This document shows, in pieces, positions 41,554 through 50,045 of a stretch of DNA of 64,000 nt. Every line of letters begins with the position of its first letter. Positions within the stretch are counted from its first letter, which is position 1. The position numbers and the translations under genes are program-made. The notes under the pieces are model-generated. The model was not told where the DNA came from. It was given only the letters and a program-made list of their open reading frames with translations, and made no database searches. Origin of the DNA: Streptomyces lomondensis (GTDB lineage Bacteria; Actinomycetota; Actinomycetes; Streptomycetales; Streptomycetaceae). The stretch is taken from contig NZ_BMWC01000017.1 in assembly GCF_014651035.1 (NCBI RefSeq), forward strand, positions 62,001-126,000, given 5' to 3'.

Positions 41554-42963
41554 TCAGGCCGGGGCCGGGCCGCTGCCCGCCAGGACCTCGGGGCGCAGCA
41601 GGCCGGCCAGGGTCTCGGCGGGGAGCAGGCCCTTCTCCAGGACCAGTTCGGCAACGCCCCGGCCGGTGGCGAGGGCCTCCTTGGCGATGTCGGTGGCGGC
41701 CGTGTAGCCGATGTGCGGGTTGAGAGCGGTGACCAGGCCGATGGAGTTCTCGACCGTCGCGCGCAGCGCCTCGGTGTTGGCGGTGATGCCGGACACGCAG
41801 CGCTCGGCGAGCGTGAGGCAGGCGGCGCGCAGGTGCGTGATCGACTCCGACAGGGAGTGCAGGATGATCGGCTCGAAGGCGTTGAGCTGGAGCTGTCCGG
41901 CCTCGGCGGCCATGGTGATGGTGACGTCGTTGCCGATGACCTCGAAGGCGACCTGGTTGACGACCTCGGGAATGACCGGGTTGACCTTGCCGGGCATGAT
42001 GGACGAACCCGCCTGTACGGGCGGCAGGTTGATCTCGCCCAGGCCCGCGCGCGGACCGGAGGACAGCAGGCGCAGGTCGTTGCAGCTCTTGGACAGCTTG
42101 ACCGCGATGCGCTTGAGCACGCCGGACATCTGGACGAAGGCGCCGCAGTCCTGGGTCGCCTCGACCAGGTTGGCCGCCGTCACCAGGGGCAGGCCGGTGA
42201 TGGCCGCGAGGTGGCGGCGGGCCGACTCGGCGTATCCGGCGGGGGCGTTGAGGCCGGTGCCGATGGCCGTGGCGCCCAGGTTGATCTCATGGATCAACTC
42301 GACGGCCTCGGCAAGACGGGACCGGTCCTCGTCAATCATGACGGCGTACGCCGAGAACTCCTGACCGAGTGTCATCGGCACCGCGTCCTGCAACTGTGTA
42401 CGGCCCATCTTGAGCACGTCGCGGAACTCGACGGCCTTCCGGGCGAACGCGTCCTGGAGTACGGACATCGCGGTGAGCAGCCCGCGGACCGCGAACACCG
42501 TCGCGATCTTGACGGCGGTCGGGTAGACGTCGTTGGTGGACTGGCCGAGGTTGACGTCCTCGTTCGGGTGCAGGTACCGGTACTCGCCCTTGGCGTGGCC
42601 CAGCAGCTCCAGCGCCCGGTTCGCCACGACCTCGTTGGCGTTCATGTTGGTGGAGGTACCCGCCCCGCCCTGGACGACGTCGACGACGAACTGGTCGTGC
42701 AGCTTGCCGTCGCGGATCTCCCGGCAGGCCGCGACGATGGCGGCGGCCTTCTTCGGCTCCAGCAGCCCGAGTTCCTCGTTGGCGAGGGCGGCGGCCTCCT
42801 TGACGGCGGCCAGGGCGTCGATCAGATGCGGGTAGGCGGAGATGGGCATGCCCGTGATCGGGAAGTTCTCCGTGGCCCGCAGGGTGTGCACACCCCAGTA
42901 GGCATCGGCGGGAACATCACGGTCACCGAGCAGATCGTGTTCGGAGCGGGTGGCGACGGTCAT
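41554..42963 (-). CDS. aspA: Aspartate ammonia-lyase (aspartase)
   Basis: The 469-residue enzyme deaminates L-aspartate to fumarate and ammonia. The aspartase/fumarase superfamily signature GSSIMPGKVNP is at ~319-329 with the catalytic loop Ser. Other markers are GTSTNMNANEV, NLGQSTNDVYPTA, and the GRTQLQDAVPMTLGQEF block typical of aspartase and class II fumarase; the SxxTxMN spacing favours aspartase, and so does the context. It lies downstream of an asparaginase gene, so asparagine can be taken to fumarate in two steps. Confidence 0.93.
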   Translation of the reverse strand: MTVATRSEHDLLGDRDVPADAYWGVHTLRATENFPITGMPISAYPHLIDALAAVKEAAALANEELGLLEPKKAAAIVAACREIRDGKLHDQFVVDVVQGGAGTSTNMNANEVVANRALELLGHAKGEYRYLHPNEDVNLGQSTNDVYPTAVKIATVFAVRGLLTAMSVLQDAFARKAVEFRDVLKMGRTQLQDAVPMTLGQEFSAYAVMIDEDRSRLAEAVELIHEINLGATAIGTGLNAPAGYAESARRHLAAITGLPLVTAANLVEATQDCGAFVQMSGVLKRIAVKLSKSCNDLRLLSSGPRAGLGEINLPPVQAGSSIMPGKVNPVIPEVVNQVAFEVIGNDVTITMAAEAGQLQLNAFEPIILHSLSESITHLRAACLTLAERCVSGITANTEALRATVENSIGLVTALNPHIGYTAATDIAKEALATGRGVAELVLEKGLLPAETLAGLLRPEVLAGSGPAPA

Positions 42964-43004
42964 GAGGGTGAGGGATCCCTTTTCTGAGGAGCGAGGGTGG
43001 ATGA

Positions 43005-43036
43005 GCGCCCCGTCAGGGGCGCGGGGAACTGCGCGA
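43005..43036. repeat. Dispersed intergenic repeat, copy 2
   Basis: GCGCCCC...GGGGCGC forms a short hairpin followed by GCGGGGAACTGCGCGA. It lies in the 122-bp gap between the asparaginase and aspartase genes. The core is the same as at 40525 and 46359. Confidence 0.8.
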
Positions 43037-43085
43037 TCAGCCACGGAAAACCCGCAGCCGCCGGACGGGAGAATCCGGCACATGC

Positions 43086-44102
43086 TCAGGCGCAGGCGAC
43101 ACCGGCAAGGGGCTCCAGCGAGCGAACGGGCCGCACCCGCCCGACCTCCCGGCCACCCCCGAGCAGCGCCTCGCCCGCGAACTCGGTGAGCAGCTCCGGG
43201 TCGACACCCGCCCACGCAAGCGCCGCCGCAGCGACCGGCACCCGCGCCCGATTCGCCCCGTCGGCGATCTTCACCGCCACGGCCCGACCGTCCGGCAGCG
43301 CAGCGACCTGCACGCCCTCGAACCCGTCCTTGGTGAGCAGCCCGGGCACCGCCCGCATCAGCGCGGCGACGTCCCGGCCGGAGCCGGAGGCCATCTCGGC
43401 GTGCTCGCGCATCGCGTCGGCGACCCGGGCCTCGGGCGTGCCCGGCGCGGCGGTGGTGATCCGGGCGGCGGCCCGGGCGAGGCCGTGCAGGGACACGGAG
43501 AACAGGGGCGCCCCGCAGCCGTCCACGGTGACCCGGGCGATCCGCTGCCCGGTGAGGTCCTCGACGATCTCGGCGATGGCCTGCTGGAGCGGGTGGCCGG
43601 GGTCGAGGTAGTTCTCCAGGGGCCAGCCGTTGAGCATGCAGGTGTAGAGCATGGCCGCGTGCTTGCCGGAGCAGTTCTGGGCGAGCCGTGAGGGCAGCCG
43701 GCCCTCGCGCACCCAGGCGTCCCGGACGACCGGGTCGAACGGCATGTCCGGGACATTGCGCAGATGGTCCTCGGTGAGCCCGGCGAGGTCGAGGATGCGC
43801 CGGGCGCCGGCGAGGTGGCGTTCCTCGCCGGAGTGGCTGGCCGCGGTCAGCGACAGCAGCTCCCCGTCGAGCGGGAGTCCGGCCCGGGCCATGGCGACGG
43901 CCTGGACGGGCTTGAGCGCGGAACGCGGGTAGAAGGCGGCCTCGATGTCCCCGATCTGGAGCCGGACCTCTCCGCCGGCGTCGAGGACGACGACGGAGCC
44001 GTAGTGGATGCCTTCGACGATTCCGCCGCGTACGAGGTGGGCGACGGGGGCGTGGACGGGTTCACGGACATGGGGTGCGTCCGCGAGGGAACTGCTGTAC
44101 AT
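43086..44102 (-). CDS. L-asparaginase, rhizobial AnsA (type II pfam) family
   Basis: The 338-residue protein belongs to the asparaginase family first described in Rhizobium etli, unrelated to the E. coli enzymes. Markers are RGGIVEGIHYGSVVVLDAGGEV, FYPRSALKPVQAVAMARAG, ASHSGEERH, QNCSGKHAAMLYTC (catalytic Ser/Lys region), DGCGAPLFSVSL and TKDGFEGVQVAAL with the conserved Asp-Gly. It hydrolyses asparagine to aspartate and ammonia. It sits 28 bp after the permease gene and before aspA, an order that gives a complete import-deamidation-deamination route. Confidence 0.92.
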   Translation of the reverse strand: MYSSSLADAPHVREPVHAPVAHLVRGGIVEGIHYGSVVVLDAGGEVRLQIGDIEAAFYPRSALKPVQAVAMARAGLPLDGELLSLTAASHSGEERHLAGARRILDLAGLTEDHLRNVPDMPFDPVVRDAWVREGRLPSRLAQNCSGKHAAMLYTCMLNGWPLENYLDPGHPLQQAIAEIVEDLTGQRIARVTVDGCGAPLFSVSLHGLARAAARITTAAPGTPEARVADAMREHAEMASGSGRDVAALMRAVPGLLTKDGFEGVQVAALPDGRAVAVKIADGANRARVPVAAAALAWAGVDPELLTEFAGEALLGGGREVGRVRPVRSLEPLAGVACA

Positions 44103-44133
44103 CACTGCCTGCTTCTCGTGGAGCGCGCGTGGG

Positions 44134-45576
44134 TCACGCGTCGGTTCCGGTGGTGGACTTGCGTGCGATTCGGCCGCGGATGGCGAACCAGCCGGCGACC
44201 AGGGCCCCGACGATCAGCGGCAGGCACAGCACGGTGGTGCGTCCCGCGCCGCCGTCGGCGTACATGAGGACCAGGACGGAGGCGAGGAACGCCAGCGTCA
44301 CGATCTCGGTCCAGGGGGAGCCCGGCAGTCGGTAACCCGGGCGGGTCAGCTCGCCCCTCTGGGTCTTCTGCCAGAAGAGGAGGTGACAGATCATGATCAT
44401 GCCCCAGGTGGCGAGGATGCCGATCGCGGCGAAGTTCAGCACGATCTCGAACGCCTCGGCGGGCACGACGAAGTTGAGGCCGACACCCAGGACGCAGATG
44501 CCGCTGGTGAGCAGGATGCCGCCGTAGGGGACCTGGCTGCGGCTCATCACGGAGGTGAATCTGGGCGCGGATCCGGCCATGGCCATGGAGCGCAGGATGC
44601 GGCCGGTGGAGTACAGGCCGGAGTTGAGGGAGGACATCGCGGCGGTGAGGACGACGAGGTTCATCACGCCGCCGGCCGCCGGGACGCCGATGTTGGACAG
44701 CACCGTCACGAAGGGGCTCTCGCCGGAGGTGTACTTGTTCCAGGGCAGCAGCATCGACAGCAGGACGACCGAGCCGACGTAGAACAGGGCCACGCGCCAC
44801 ATGATCGAGTTGATCGCCTTGGGCATGATCTTCTCGGGGTTCTCGGTCTCGCCGGCCGCGACGCCGACCAGTTCGACGGAGGCGTAGGCGAAGACGACGC
44901 CCTGGATGATCAGCAGCATGGGCAGCAGGCCGTGCGGGAAGACGCCGCCGTTGTCGCTGATCAGGGACGGGCCCGGGCTGTGGCCGTCGACCGGGTGCTG
45001 GGTGACCAGCAGGAAGATGCCGATGCACATGAAGAGCACCAGCGCGCCGACCTTGATGATCGCGAACCAGAACTCCAGCTCGCCGAAGATCTTCACCGAG
45101 ATGAGGTTCACGGTGAGCACCACGGCCAGCGCGATCAGCGCGATGACCCACTGCGGGATGTCGGAGAACATGCCCCAGTAGTGGGTGTACGTGGCGACGG
45201 CGGTGATGTCGGCGATGCCGGTGGTCGCCCAGTTGAGGAAGTACATCCAGCCGGCGGTGTAGGCGCCCTTCTCCCCCATGAACTCACGGGCGTACGACAC
45301 GAAGGCGCCGGAGGAGGGCCGGTACAGCACGAGTTCGCCGAGGGCGCGGACGACGAGGAAGGCGAAGAGGCCGCAGACCGCGTAGGCGAGGAAGAGGGAG
45401 GGGCCGGCGTCGGCGAGGCGGCCGCCGGCGCCGAGGAAGAGGCCGGTACCGATGGCGCCGCCGATGGCGATCATGTTGACGTGCCGGGACTTCAGGGACT
45501 TGCTGTAGCCCGCGTCTCCGGCGTCGACATGGGTGGAACGTTTCTGCACGCCTTCGTGCAGGGACTGCTCGCTCAC
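44134..45576 (-). CDS. APC-family amino acid permease, probably for asparagine
   Basis: The 480-residue protein has about 12 transmembrane helices and the APC signatures: SRHVNMIAIGGAIGTGLFLGAGG (TM1), GELVLYRPSSGAFVSYAREFMG (TM3 region), and FAYASVELVGVAAGETENPEKIMPKAINS (TM6 end). This subfamily includes AnsP and GabP. The GTG start overlaps the stop of the FCD-GntR gene, and an asparaginase gene follows, so asparagine (or aspartate) is the likely substrate. That is inference from the operon. Confidence 0.9.
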   Translation of the reverse strand: MSEQSLHEGVQKRSTHVDAGDAGYSKSLKSRHVNMIAIGGAIGTGLFLGAGGRLADAGPSLFLAYAVCGLFAFLVVRALGELVLYRPSSGAFVSYAREFMGEKGAYTAGWMYFLNWATTGIADITAVATYTHYWGMFSDIPQWVIALIALAVVLTVNLISVKIFGELEFWFAIIKVGALVLFMCIGIFLLVTQHPVDGHSPGPSLISDNGGVFPHGLLPMLLIIQGVVFAYASVELVGVAAGETENPEKIMPKAINSIMWRVALFYVGSVVLLSMLLPWNKYTSGESPFVTVLSNIGVPAAGGVMNLVVLTAAMSSLNSGLYSTGRILRSMAMAGSAPRFTSVMSRSQVPYGGILLTSGICVLGVGLNFVVPAEAFEIVLNFAAIGILATWGMIMICHLLFWQKTQRGELTRPGYRLPGSPWTEIVTLAFLASVLVLMYADGGAGRTTVLCLPLIVGALVAGWFAIRGRIARKSTTGTDA

Positions 45577-46304
45577 GCCTCGGTTCCGCCTTCCGTGGGG
45601 GTGTCCGTGCGCGGGGAACGCACGATGTCGGTGAGGGTCGTCTCGACGCGGTCGAGGTGGTGGGCCATGGCCTCCACCGCGTCGTTCTCGGACCCGTCGA
45701 TCAGGGCCTCGACGATCGCCCGGTGCTCGCGGTTGGACTGCTCGCGGCGGCCGCCCAGTTCGTTGAGGAAGGCGGACTGGCGGGCCAGCGCGTCCCGGAT
45801 CTCCTCGATGACCCGGCGGAAGACCGGGTTCTGGGCGGCTTCGGCCACGGCCAGGTGGAACAGCGTGTCCATGGCGACCCAGGCGGTGGTGTCCGTCTCC
45901 CGTTCCATCCGGTCCAGGAGGTGGGCCAGGTGGTCGAGGTTCTCCGGGGTGCGGCGCCGGGCCGCGTACCCGGCGACCGGGATCTCGACGTGGCGGCGGA
46001 CCTCCAGCAGGTCGCTGGCCGCGTAGTCGCCGAAGGTGGGGTCCTCGACGGTGCTGGCGACGACGAAGGTGCCCTTGCCGGTCCGGGACACGGTCAGGCC
46101 CATGGTCTGCAGCGCCCGCAGCGCCTCGCGCAGCACGGGCCGGGACACCTCCAGGGTGCGGCACAGCTCCGCCTCGGAGGGGAGCTTGTCGCCGATGGCG
46201 TACTCGCCGCGCTCGATGGCCCCGCGGAGATACGCCAGCACCGCTTCCATGGCACTGACGCGGCGCACGGGCTGTCCGGCTGTCCGGCTGTCTGACAGGT
46301 TCAC
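45573..46304 (-). CDS. FadR-type GntR regulator (FCD domain) of the asparagine operon
   Basis: The 243-residue protein has a GntR winged helix (AVLAYLRGAIERGEYAIGDKLPSEAELCRTLEVSRPVLREALRALQTMGLTVSRTGKGTFVV) and a C-terminal FCD domain (~100-230; metal-binding DxxxH-type set with FHLAVAEAAQN and HRAIVEALIDG). It leads the permease-asparaginase-aspartase run and likely senses an amino or dicarboxylic acid. GGAGG lies ~10 bp before the GTG. A small palindrome CTGTCTGACAG (46288-46298) overlaps the first codons and resembles FCD-type operators. Confidence 0.9.
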   Translation of the reverse strand: MNLSDSRTAGQPVRRVSAMEAVLAYLRGAIERGEYAIGDKLPSEAELCRTLEVSRPVLREALRALQTMGLTVSRTGKGTFVVASTVEDPTFGDYAASDLLEVRRHVEIPVAGYAARRRTPENLDHLAHLLDRMERETDTTAWVAMDTLFHLAVAEAAQNPVFRRVIEEIRDALARQSAFLNELGGRREQSNREHRAIVEALIDGSENDAVEAMAHHLDRVETTLTDIVRSPRTDTPTEGGTEA

Positions 46305-46350
46305 GGGAGAGATCCTCCGGGCGACGGCCTCGCGCTGTCAAGGGCGGAAG

Positions 46351-46379
46351 CGCCCCGAGGGGCGCGGGGAACTGCGCGA
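46351..46379. repeat. Dispersed intergenic repeat, copy 3
   Basis: CGCCCC and GGGGCG form a hairpin leading into CGCGGGGAACTGCGCGA, the same core as at 40525 and 43016. It lies in the 125-bp gap between uppP and the FCD-GntR gene. Confidence 0.8.
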
Positions 46380-46429
46380 CCGGCCACAAAGGCGCCGCGG
46401 ACGGACGACGGCGCCTCCCGGCCGAGCCC

Positions 46430-47266
46430 TCAGCTGTGGAGCACCCCCGCTCCAAGCAGCCCGAACAGCAGCACACCCACGACGACGCGGTAGATCACGA
46501 AGGCGTTGAAGGAGTGCTTGGCAACGAACTTCAGCAGCCAGGCGATGGAGGCGTACGCCACGACGAACGAGACGACCGTGCCGACGGCGAGGGGCGCCGC
46601 GCCCACCCCGGTGCCCAGGGCGTCCTTGAGCTCGTAGAGGCCGGCACCGGTGAGCGCGGGGATGCCGAGGAAGAAGGAGAGCCGGGTGGCGGCGACCCGG
46701 TCCAGGTCGAGCATGAGCGCCGTGGACATGGTGGCGCCGGAGCGGGAGAAGCCGGGGAAGAGCAGGGCGAGGATCTGGGAGCTGCCGACGAGCATCGCGT
46801 CCTTGAACGAGGTGTCGTCCTCGCCGCGCTTGTGCCGTCCCATCTGGTCCGCCGCCCACATCACGCCGCTGCCGGCGATCAGCGAGCCGGCCACCACCCA
46901 CAGCGAGGCGAGCGGGCCCTCGATGAGCGGTTTGGCGGCGAGTCCGACCGCGACGATCGGGATGGTGGCGCAGATGACCCACCAGGCGAACTTGTAGTCG
47001 TGGTGGTACCGCTCCTCGCGGTGGCGCAGGCCGCGCCCCCAGGCCGAGACGATCCGCACGATGTCCTTGAAGAAGTACACGAGCACCGCGGCGATCGCGC
47101 CGACCTGGATGACGGCCGAGAACCCGACGACGGCGTTGTCGTCGACGGGGATGCCCATGAGCCCTTCGACGATCTTCAGATGGCCGGTGGAGGAGACGGG
47201 CAGGAACTCGGTCACCCCCTCGACGGCTCCGAGGACGACGGCCTGAGCGACGCTGATGACACTCAT
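46430..47266 (-). CDS. uppP: Undecaprenyl-diphosphate phosphatase
   Basis: The 278-residue membrane enzyme recycles undecaprenyl diphosphate to the monophosphate carrier needed for cell-wall synthesis; the family also confers bacitracin tolerance. The two hallmark motifs are EGVTEFLPVSSTGH (16-29) and PGFSRSGAT (~175-183), each with the catalytic Glu or Arg/Ser. About eight helices are present and the length is normal. Confidence 0.96.
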   Translation of the reverse strand: MSVISVAQAVVLGAVEGVTEFLPVSSTGHLKIVEGLMGIPVDDNAVVGFSAVIQVGAIAAVLVYFFKDIVRIVSAWGRGLRHREERYHHDYKFAWWVICATIPIVAVGLAAKPLIEGPLASLWVVAGSLIAGSGVMWAADQMGRHKRGEDDTSFKDAMLVGSSQILALLFPGFSRSGATMSTALMLDLDRVAATRLSFFLGIPALTGAGLYELKDALGTGVGAAPLAVGTVVSFVVAYASIAWLLKFVAKHSFNAFVIYRVVVGVLLFGLLGAGVLHS

Positions 47267-47363
47267 GGGATCCAGTTCTGCTCACGGGGGGCGGGCGCGG
47301 AGGGGACAGTCTTACTACACGAGGGCGAGGACGGCTCTCACGTTCACACCCCGCGCCGGCCTC

Positions 47364-47711
47364 TCACAGACGCGCGAGCGCGACCCCCGCGCAGGCCGCC
47401 GCGAGTCCGGCCGCCACACTCGCCGCCACGTTGACGGCGGCATGGAGGCGGGCCCCCGTCTCCGCCAGCCGCAGCGTCTCGTAGGAGAACGTCGAGTACG
47501 TCGTCAGGGCCCCGCACAGGCCGGTGCCGAGCAGCAGCTGGACCTGGGTGGCGGCGCCGGTGAGCAGGCCGAGGACCAGGCAGCCGGTGATGTTCACCGT
47601 GAAGGTGCCCCAGGGGAAGACCGAGTCGTGCCGGGACTGGACCGCCCGGTCGGTGAGGTAGCGGAGCGGGGCGCCGACCATCGCGCCGCCGATGACCAGC
47701 AGCCAGTTCAC
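47364..47711 (-). CDS. crcB: Fluoride channel subunit CrcB/Fluc (short subunit)
   Basis: The 115-residue protein has four transmembrane helices and the Fluc signatures: GGAMVGAPLRYLTD, WGTFTVNITGCLVLG with the central Asn, and the pore segment GALTTYSTFSYE. Fluc channels are dual-topology dimers that expel fluoride. A second crcB lies upstream with a DUF190 gene between, so the channel is probably a heterodimer. It overlaps the DUF190 gene by 4 bp. Confidence 0.94.
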   Translation of the reverse strand: MNWLLVIGGAMVGAPLRYLTDRAVQSRHDSVFPWGTFTVNITGCLVLGLLTGAATQVQLLLGTGLCGALTTYSTFSYETLRLAETGARLHAAVNVAASVAAGLAAACAGVALARL

Positions 47712-48088
47712 AACGACTTCTTACCCTTCCTGCCCGTTCTGCCGGGATCGTCCTCCCAGCCGGTGTACCGGATGACCTCGCACGCGTCGAGGGTCACCAG
47801 CCCCTCCCCGACCAGCTCGTCGAGCTGCGGCAGGAACGCCCGGACGCGCGGCTCGGTGTCCACGATCACGACGGCGACCGGCAGGTCCTCGCTCAGGGAC
47901 AGCAGCCGCGAGGTGTGGATCAGCGAGGAGGCGCCGAAGCCCTCGACGCCCCGGAAGACGCTGGCACCCGCGAGGCCGGCCGCGTGGGCGCGGTGGACGA
48001 TCTCCGAGGAGAGGGGCTTGTGGTGCCAGGTGTCGCTCTCGCCGACGAAGACGGTCAGGCGCAGGGCACTGCCGGTCAGCCGCGTCAT
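47708..48088 (-). CDS. DUF190-family protein
   Basis: The 126-residue soluble protein has the DUF190 plan, a PII-like ferredoxin fold: ALRLTVFVGESDTWHHKPLSSEIVHRAHAAGLAGASVFRGVEGFGASS, LPVAVVIVDTEPRVRAFLPQLDEL, and LVTLDACEVIRY. Such genes are often found beside crcB, and a regulatory role for the channel is suspected but not shown. It overlaps both crcB genes by 4 bp, so the three are translationally coupled. Confidence 0.92.
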   Translation of the reverse strand: MTRLTGSALRLTVFVGESDTWHHKPLSSEIVHRAHAAGLAGASVFRGVEGFGASSLIHTSRLLSLSEDLPVAVVIVDTEPRVRAFLPQLDELVGEGLVTLDACEVIRYTGWEDDPGRTGRKGKKSL

Positions 48089-48540
48089 GGCTGCCTCCAC
48101 TTCAGGGCGCGGCGGGTCGACCAGGCCGCGAGCCACACCGCTGTGAGCGCCGCGAGCGGGGTCGCGGCGAGGTAGGCCAGGCCGGTGCGGAGATGGCCGC
48201 CGTCGGCCAGCTTCTGGATGTCGACGGCGTAGGTCGAGAAGGTCGTGAACCCTCCGAGGACGCCGGTGCCGAAGAAGGGGCGTACCAGGCGGTGGGCGGC
48301 CCTGACCTCGGTGATGACCACCATGAGGACGCCGATCACGGCACAGCCGGCGACGTTGACCCAGAAGGTCGTCCAGGGGAAGCCGCCCGGGTGCGCGGGC
48401 CACCACAGGGACGCCGCGTAGCGGGCCGTGGCCCCCACTCCCCCGCCGAGCGCCACGGCCGTGACGACGGGCCCCTGGCCGTGCCAGAAGGCCGGACGCG
48501 GAGGGGAGTCCTGCACGCGGAGGCTGTCAGGGGTGGTCAT
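48085..48540 (-). CDS. crcB: Fluoride channel subunit CrcB/Fluc (long subunit)
   Basis: The 151-residue protein has a ~25-residue soluble N-terminal extension, then four helices with GGGVGATARYAASLWWP, WTTFWVNVAGCAVIG and GGFTTFSTYAVDIQKL, the Fluc pore motifs. It is the first gene of crcB-DUF190-crcB. ATG 48540 has GGAGACG upstream. I looked for a fluoride riboswitch in the 168 bp before it and saw no convincing match. Confidence 0.94.
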   Translation of the reverse strand: MTTPDSLRVQDSPPRPAFWHGQGPVVTAVALGGGVGATARYAASLWWPAHPGGFPWTTFWVNVAGCAVIGVLMVVITEVRAAHRLVRPFFGTGVLGGFTTFSTYAVDIQKLADGGHLRTGLAYLAATPLAALTAVWLAAWSTRRALKWRQP

Positions 48541-48692
48541 GGTGGTACGTCTCCTACTCGCCGGCGCCCGGGATCGTGCGGGCGCGTGCCGTCGCAAGTA
48601 GGGACCGTTGGCGGCGTCGTTGCCGCGGTTCGGGTACGGCGGGCCCCACCGCCGCGCCGCGAGCGGTATCGCGGCCGGGCTTCAGGTTAACC

Positions 48693-48709
48693 CCCGGGGC
48701 GGGCCCGGG
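48693..48709 (-). terminator. Small hairpin after the SMP-30-like gene
   Basis: CCCGGG and CCCGGG flank a 5-nt loop right after the stop codon of the leftward gene. It is short, so its role is uncertain. Confidence 0.3.
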
Positions 48710-49669
48710 TCACTCGGGGGCCGGTGGCTCGCAGACCGCCACGCCCGGCTCCTGGAGGCTGCCCAGGACGAGGTGGCCGTCGGCCTCGCAGACGCTGGTG
48801 ACCATGCGGTAGCCGGAGTGGCGGCGGGCGAGGTGGTGGACGACGCGGCCCTCGTCGTCGAAGGCCAGGACGGCGATCGTGCCGGTGGGGCGGAACGGGG
48901 CGCGTACGGCCACGCGGGCGGCGGCGCGGCGGACCGCGGGGCCGGTGCGGTGGAGCAGGTCGAGGGGTGGGACGCGGGGCCCCGCCAGCGCGACCCAGAC
49001 CGGCCCGTCGGGTCCGCCGCGCCAGAGGTTGTCGGGCATGCCCGGGAGGTTCTCGGCGAAGGGCTCGCTCTGCCCGGCCTGCGGTCCGGTGAGCCGGTAG
49101 CGGACGAGCCGGCGGGCGCCGGTCTCGGCGACGACGAGGAAGGACTCGTCGGCGCCGGCGGCGAGCCCGTTGGCGAACTGGAGGCCGTCCAGCACCACCT
49201 CGGGGGTGTCGCCGCCGGGTGCCAGGCGCAGCAGCCGTCCCGTCCCGATGTGCTCGACGATGTCGCCGATCCAGTGTTCCAGGGGGTGGCGGCGGCTGGA
49301 GACGGTGAAGTAGACACTGCCGTCGGAGAGGGCCACCACGTTGCTGCAGAACCGCAGCCGCTCCCCCGCCACCGAGTCGGCGAGGACCCGGACCGTGCCG
49401 TCGCCGGTGCCGACGCGCAGCAGTCCGCGTTCGGCGTCGCACACCAACAGGTCGCCGTCCGGGAGGAGTTCGAGGCCGAGCGGCCTGCCGCCGGTCTCGG
49501 CGATCAGCTCGGCGCGGGCGGCGACCGGGTCCGCCAGGCCGTCGAGCCGCAGGATGCGGCCGTCCGCCAGGCCGGTCAGCACGCGGCCGCGTGGGTCGGC
49601 GATCACGTCCTCGGGGCCGTGGCCCACCGCGACGTAGTGGCGTGGGACGAGTGCCGTGGGACGGTCCAT
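48710..49669 (-). CDS. SMP-30/strictosidine-synthase-like beta-propeller protein
   Basis: The 319-residue protein is a six-bladed beta-propeller of the SMP-30/gluconolactonase superfamily: GHGPEDVIADPRGRVLTGLADGRILRL, RPLGLELLPDGDLLVCDAERGLLRV, GLQFANGLAAGADESFLVVAETGARRLVRYRL, and ENLPGMPDNLWRGGPDGPVWVALAGPR. The last is the metal-site region of the strictosidine-synthase-like branch. These enzymes are lactonases or hydrolases; the substrate is unknown. No signal peptide. It follows the ArsR gene by 49 bp on the same strand. Confidence 0.85.
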   Translation of the reverse strand: MDRPTALVPRHYVAVGHGPEDVIADPRGRVLTGLADGRILRLDGLADPVAARAELIAETGGRPLGLELLPDGDLLVCDAERGLLRVGTGDGTVRVLADSVAGERLRFCSNVVALSDGSVYFTVSSRRHPLEHWIGDIVEHIGTGRLLRLAPGGDTPEVVLDGLQFANGLAAGADESFLVVAETGARRLVRYRLTGPQAGQSEPFAENLPGMPDNLWRGGPDGPVWVALAGPRVPPLDLLHRTGPAVRRAAARVAVRAPFRPTGTIAVLAFDDEGRVVHHLARRHSGYRMVTSVCEADGHLVLGSLQEPGVAVCEPPAPE

Positions 49670-49718
49670 CGCGCGTGTGTCCTTCACCGTCGGGGGAGTT
49701 GCCGCCGTACCGGGTCGC

Positions 49719-49976
49719 CTACCAGCCCTTTTCAAACATCCGGGCGACCTCGGCGATCCGCACGTCGTCGCGGTGGTAGTGCACGCGGCCCCCGGACCGG
49801 CTGGTGCGCAGCATGCCGGTGGCTTCGAGCAGCCGGAGGTGGGTGACGGCGACCGGGCGGGGCATCGAGAACCGCTCGGCGACGGCGTCCGCGGTCACTC
49901 CGTCGGCGGCGGTCCCGGGTTCCTTCAGCCAGGCCAGGATCCTCAGCCGCGTCTCGTCCGTGGGAGTCCTCAGCAT
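49719..49976 (-). CDS. ArsR-type winged-helix regulator
   Basis: The 85-residue protein is little more than a DNA-binding domain: LRTPTDETRLRILAWLKE, ADAVAERFSMPRPVAVTHLRLLEATGMLRTSRSGGRVHYH and a short C-terminal helix. No metal-binding CxC motif is present. It is probably the repressor of itself and the SMP-30 gene, and a nested palindrome lies 70 bp upstream. Confidence 0.83.
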   Translation of the reverse strand: MLRTPTDETRLRILAWLKEPGTAADGVTADAVAERFSMPRPVAVTHLRLLEATGMLRTSRSGGRVHYHRDDVRIAEVARMFEKGW

Positions 49977-50045
49977 GTCGTGCCCCTGCCTCGCGGCTTC
50001 GTCCTCTTACCGCGTCTTCCCACTGTCTCGCAGTCGAAGCGCCGC

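Noticed and set aside
46288..46298. CTGTCTGACAG as a firm operator of the FCD-GntR regulator
   Set aside because: It lies within the first codons of the gene and is short with an odd centre, so it is mentioned only in the gene entry.
48541..48709. Fluoride riboswitch upstream of the crcB operon
   Set aside because: The conserved GGNGATG...CGCC arrangement and pseudoknot could not be recognised by eye. A covariance search would decide.
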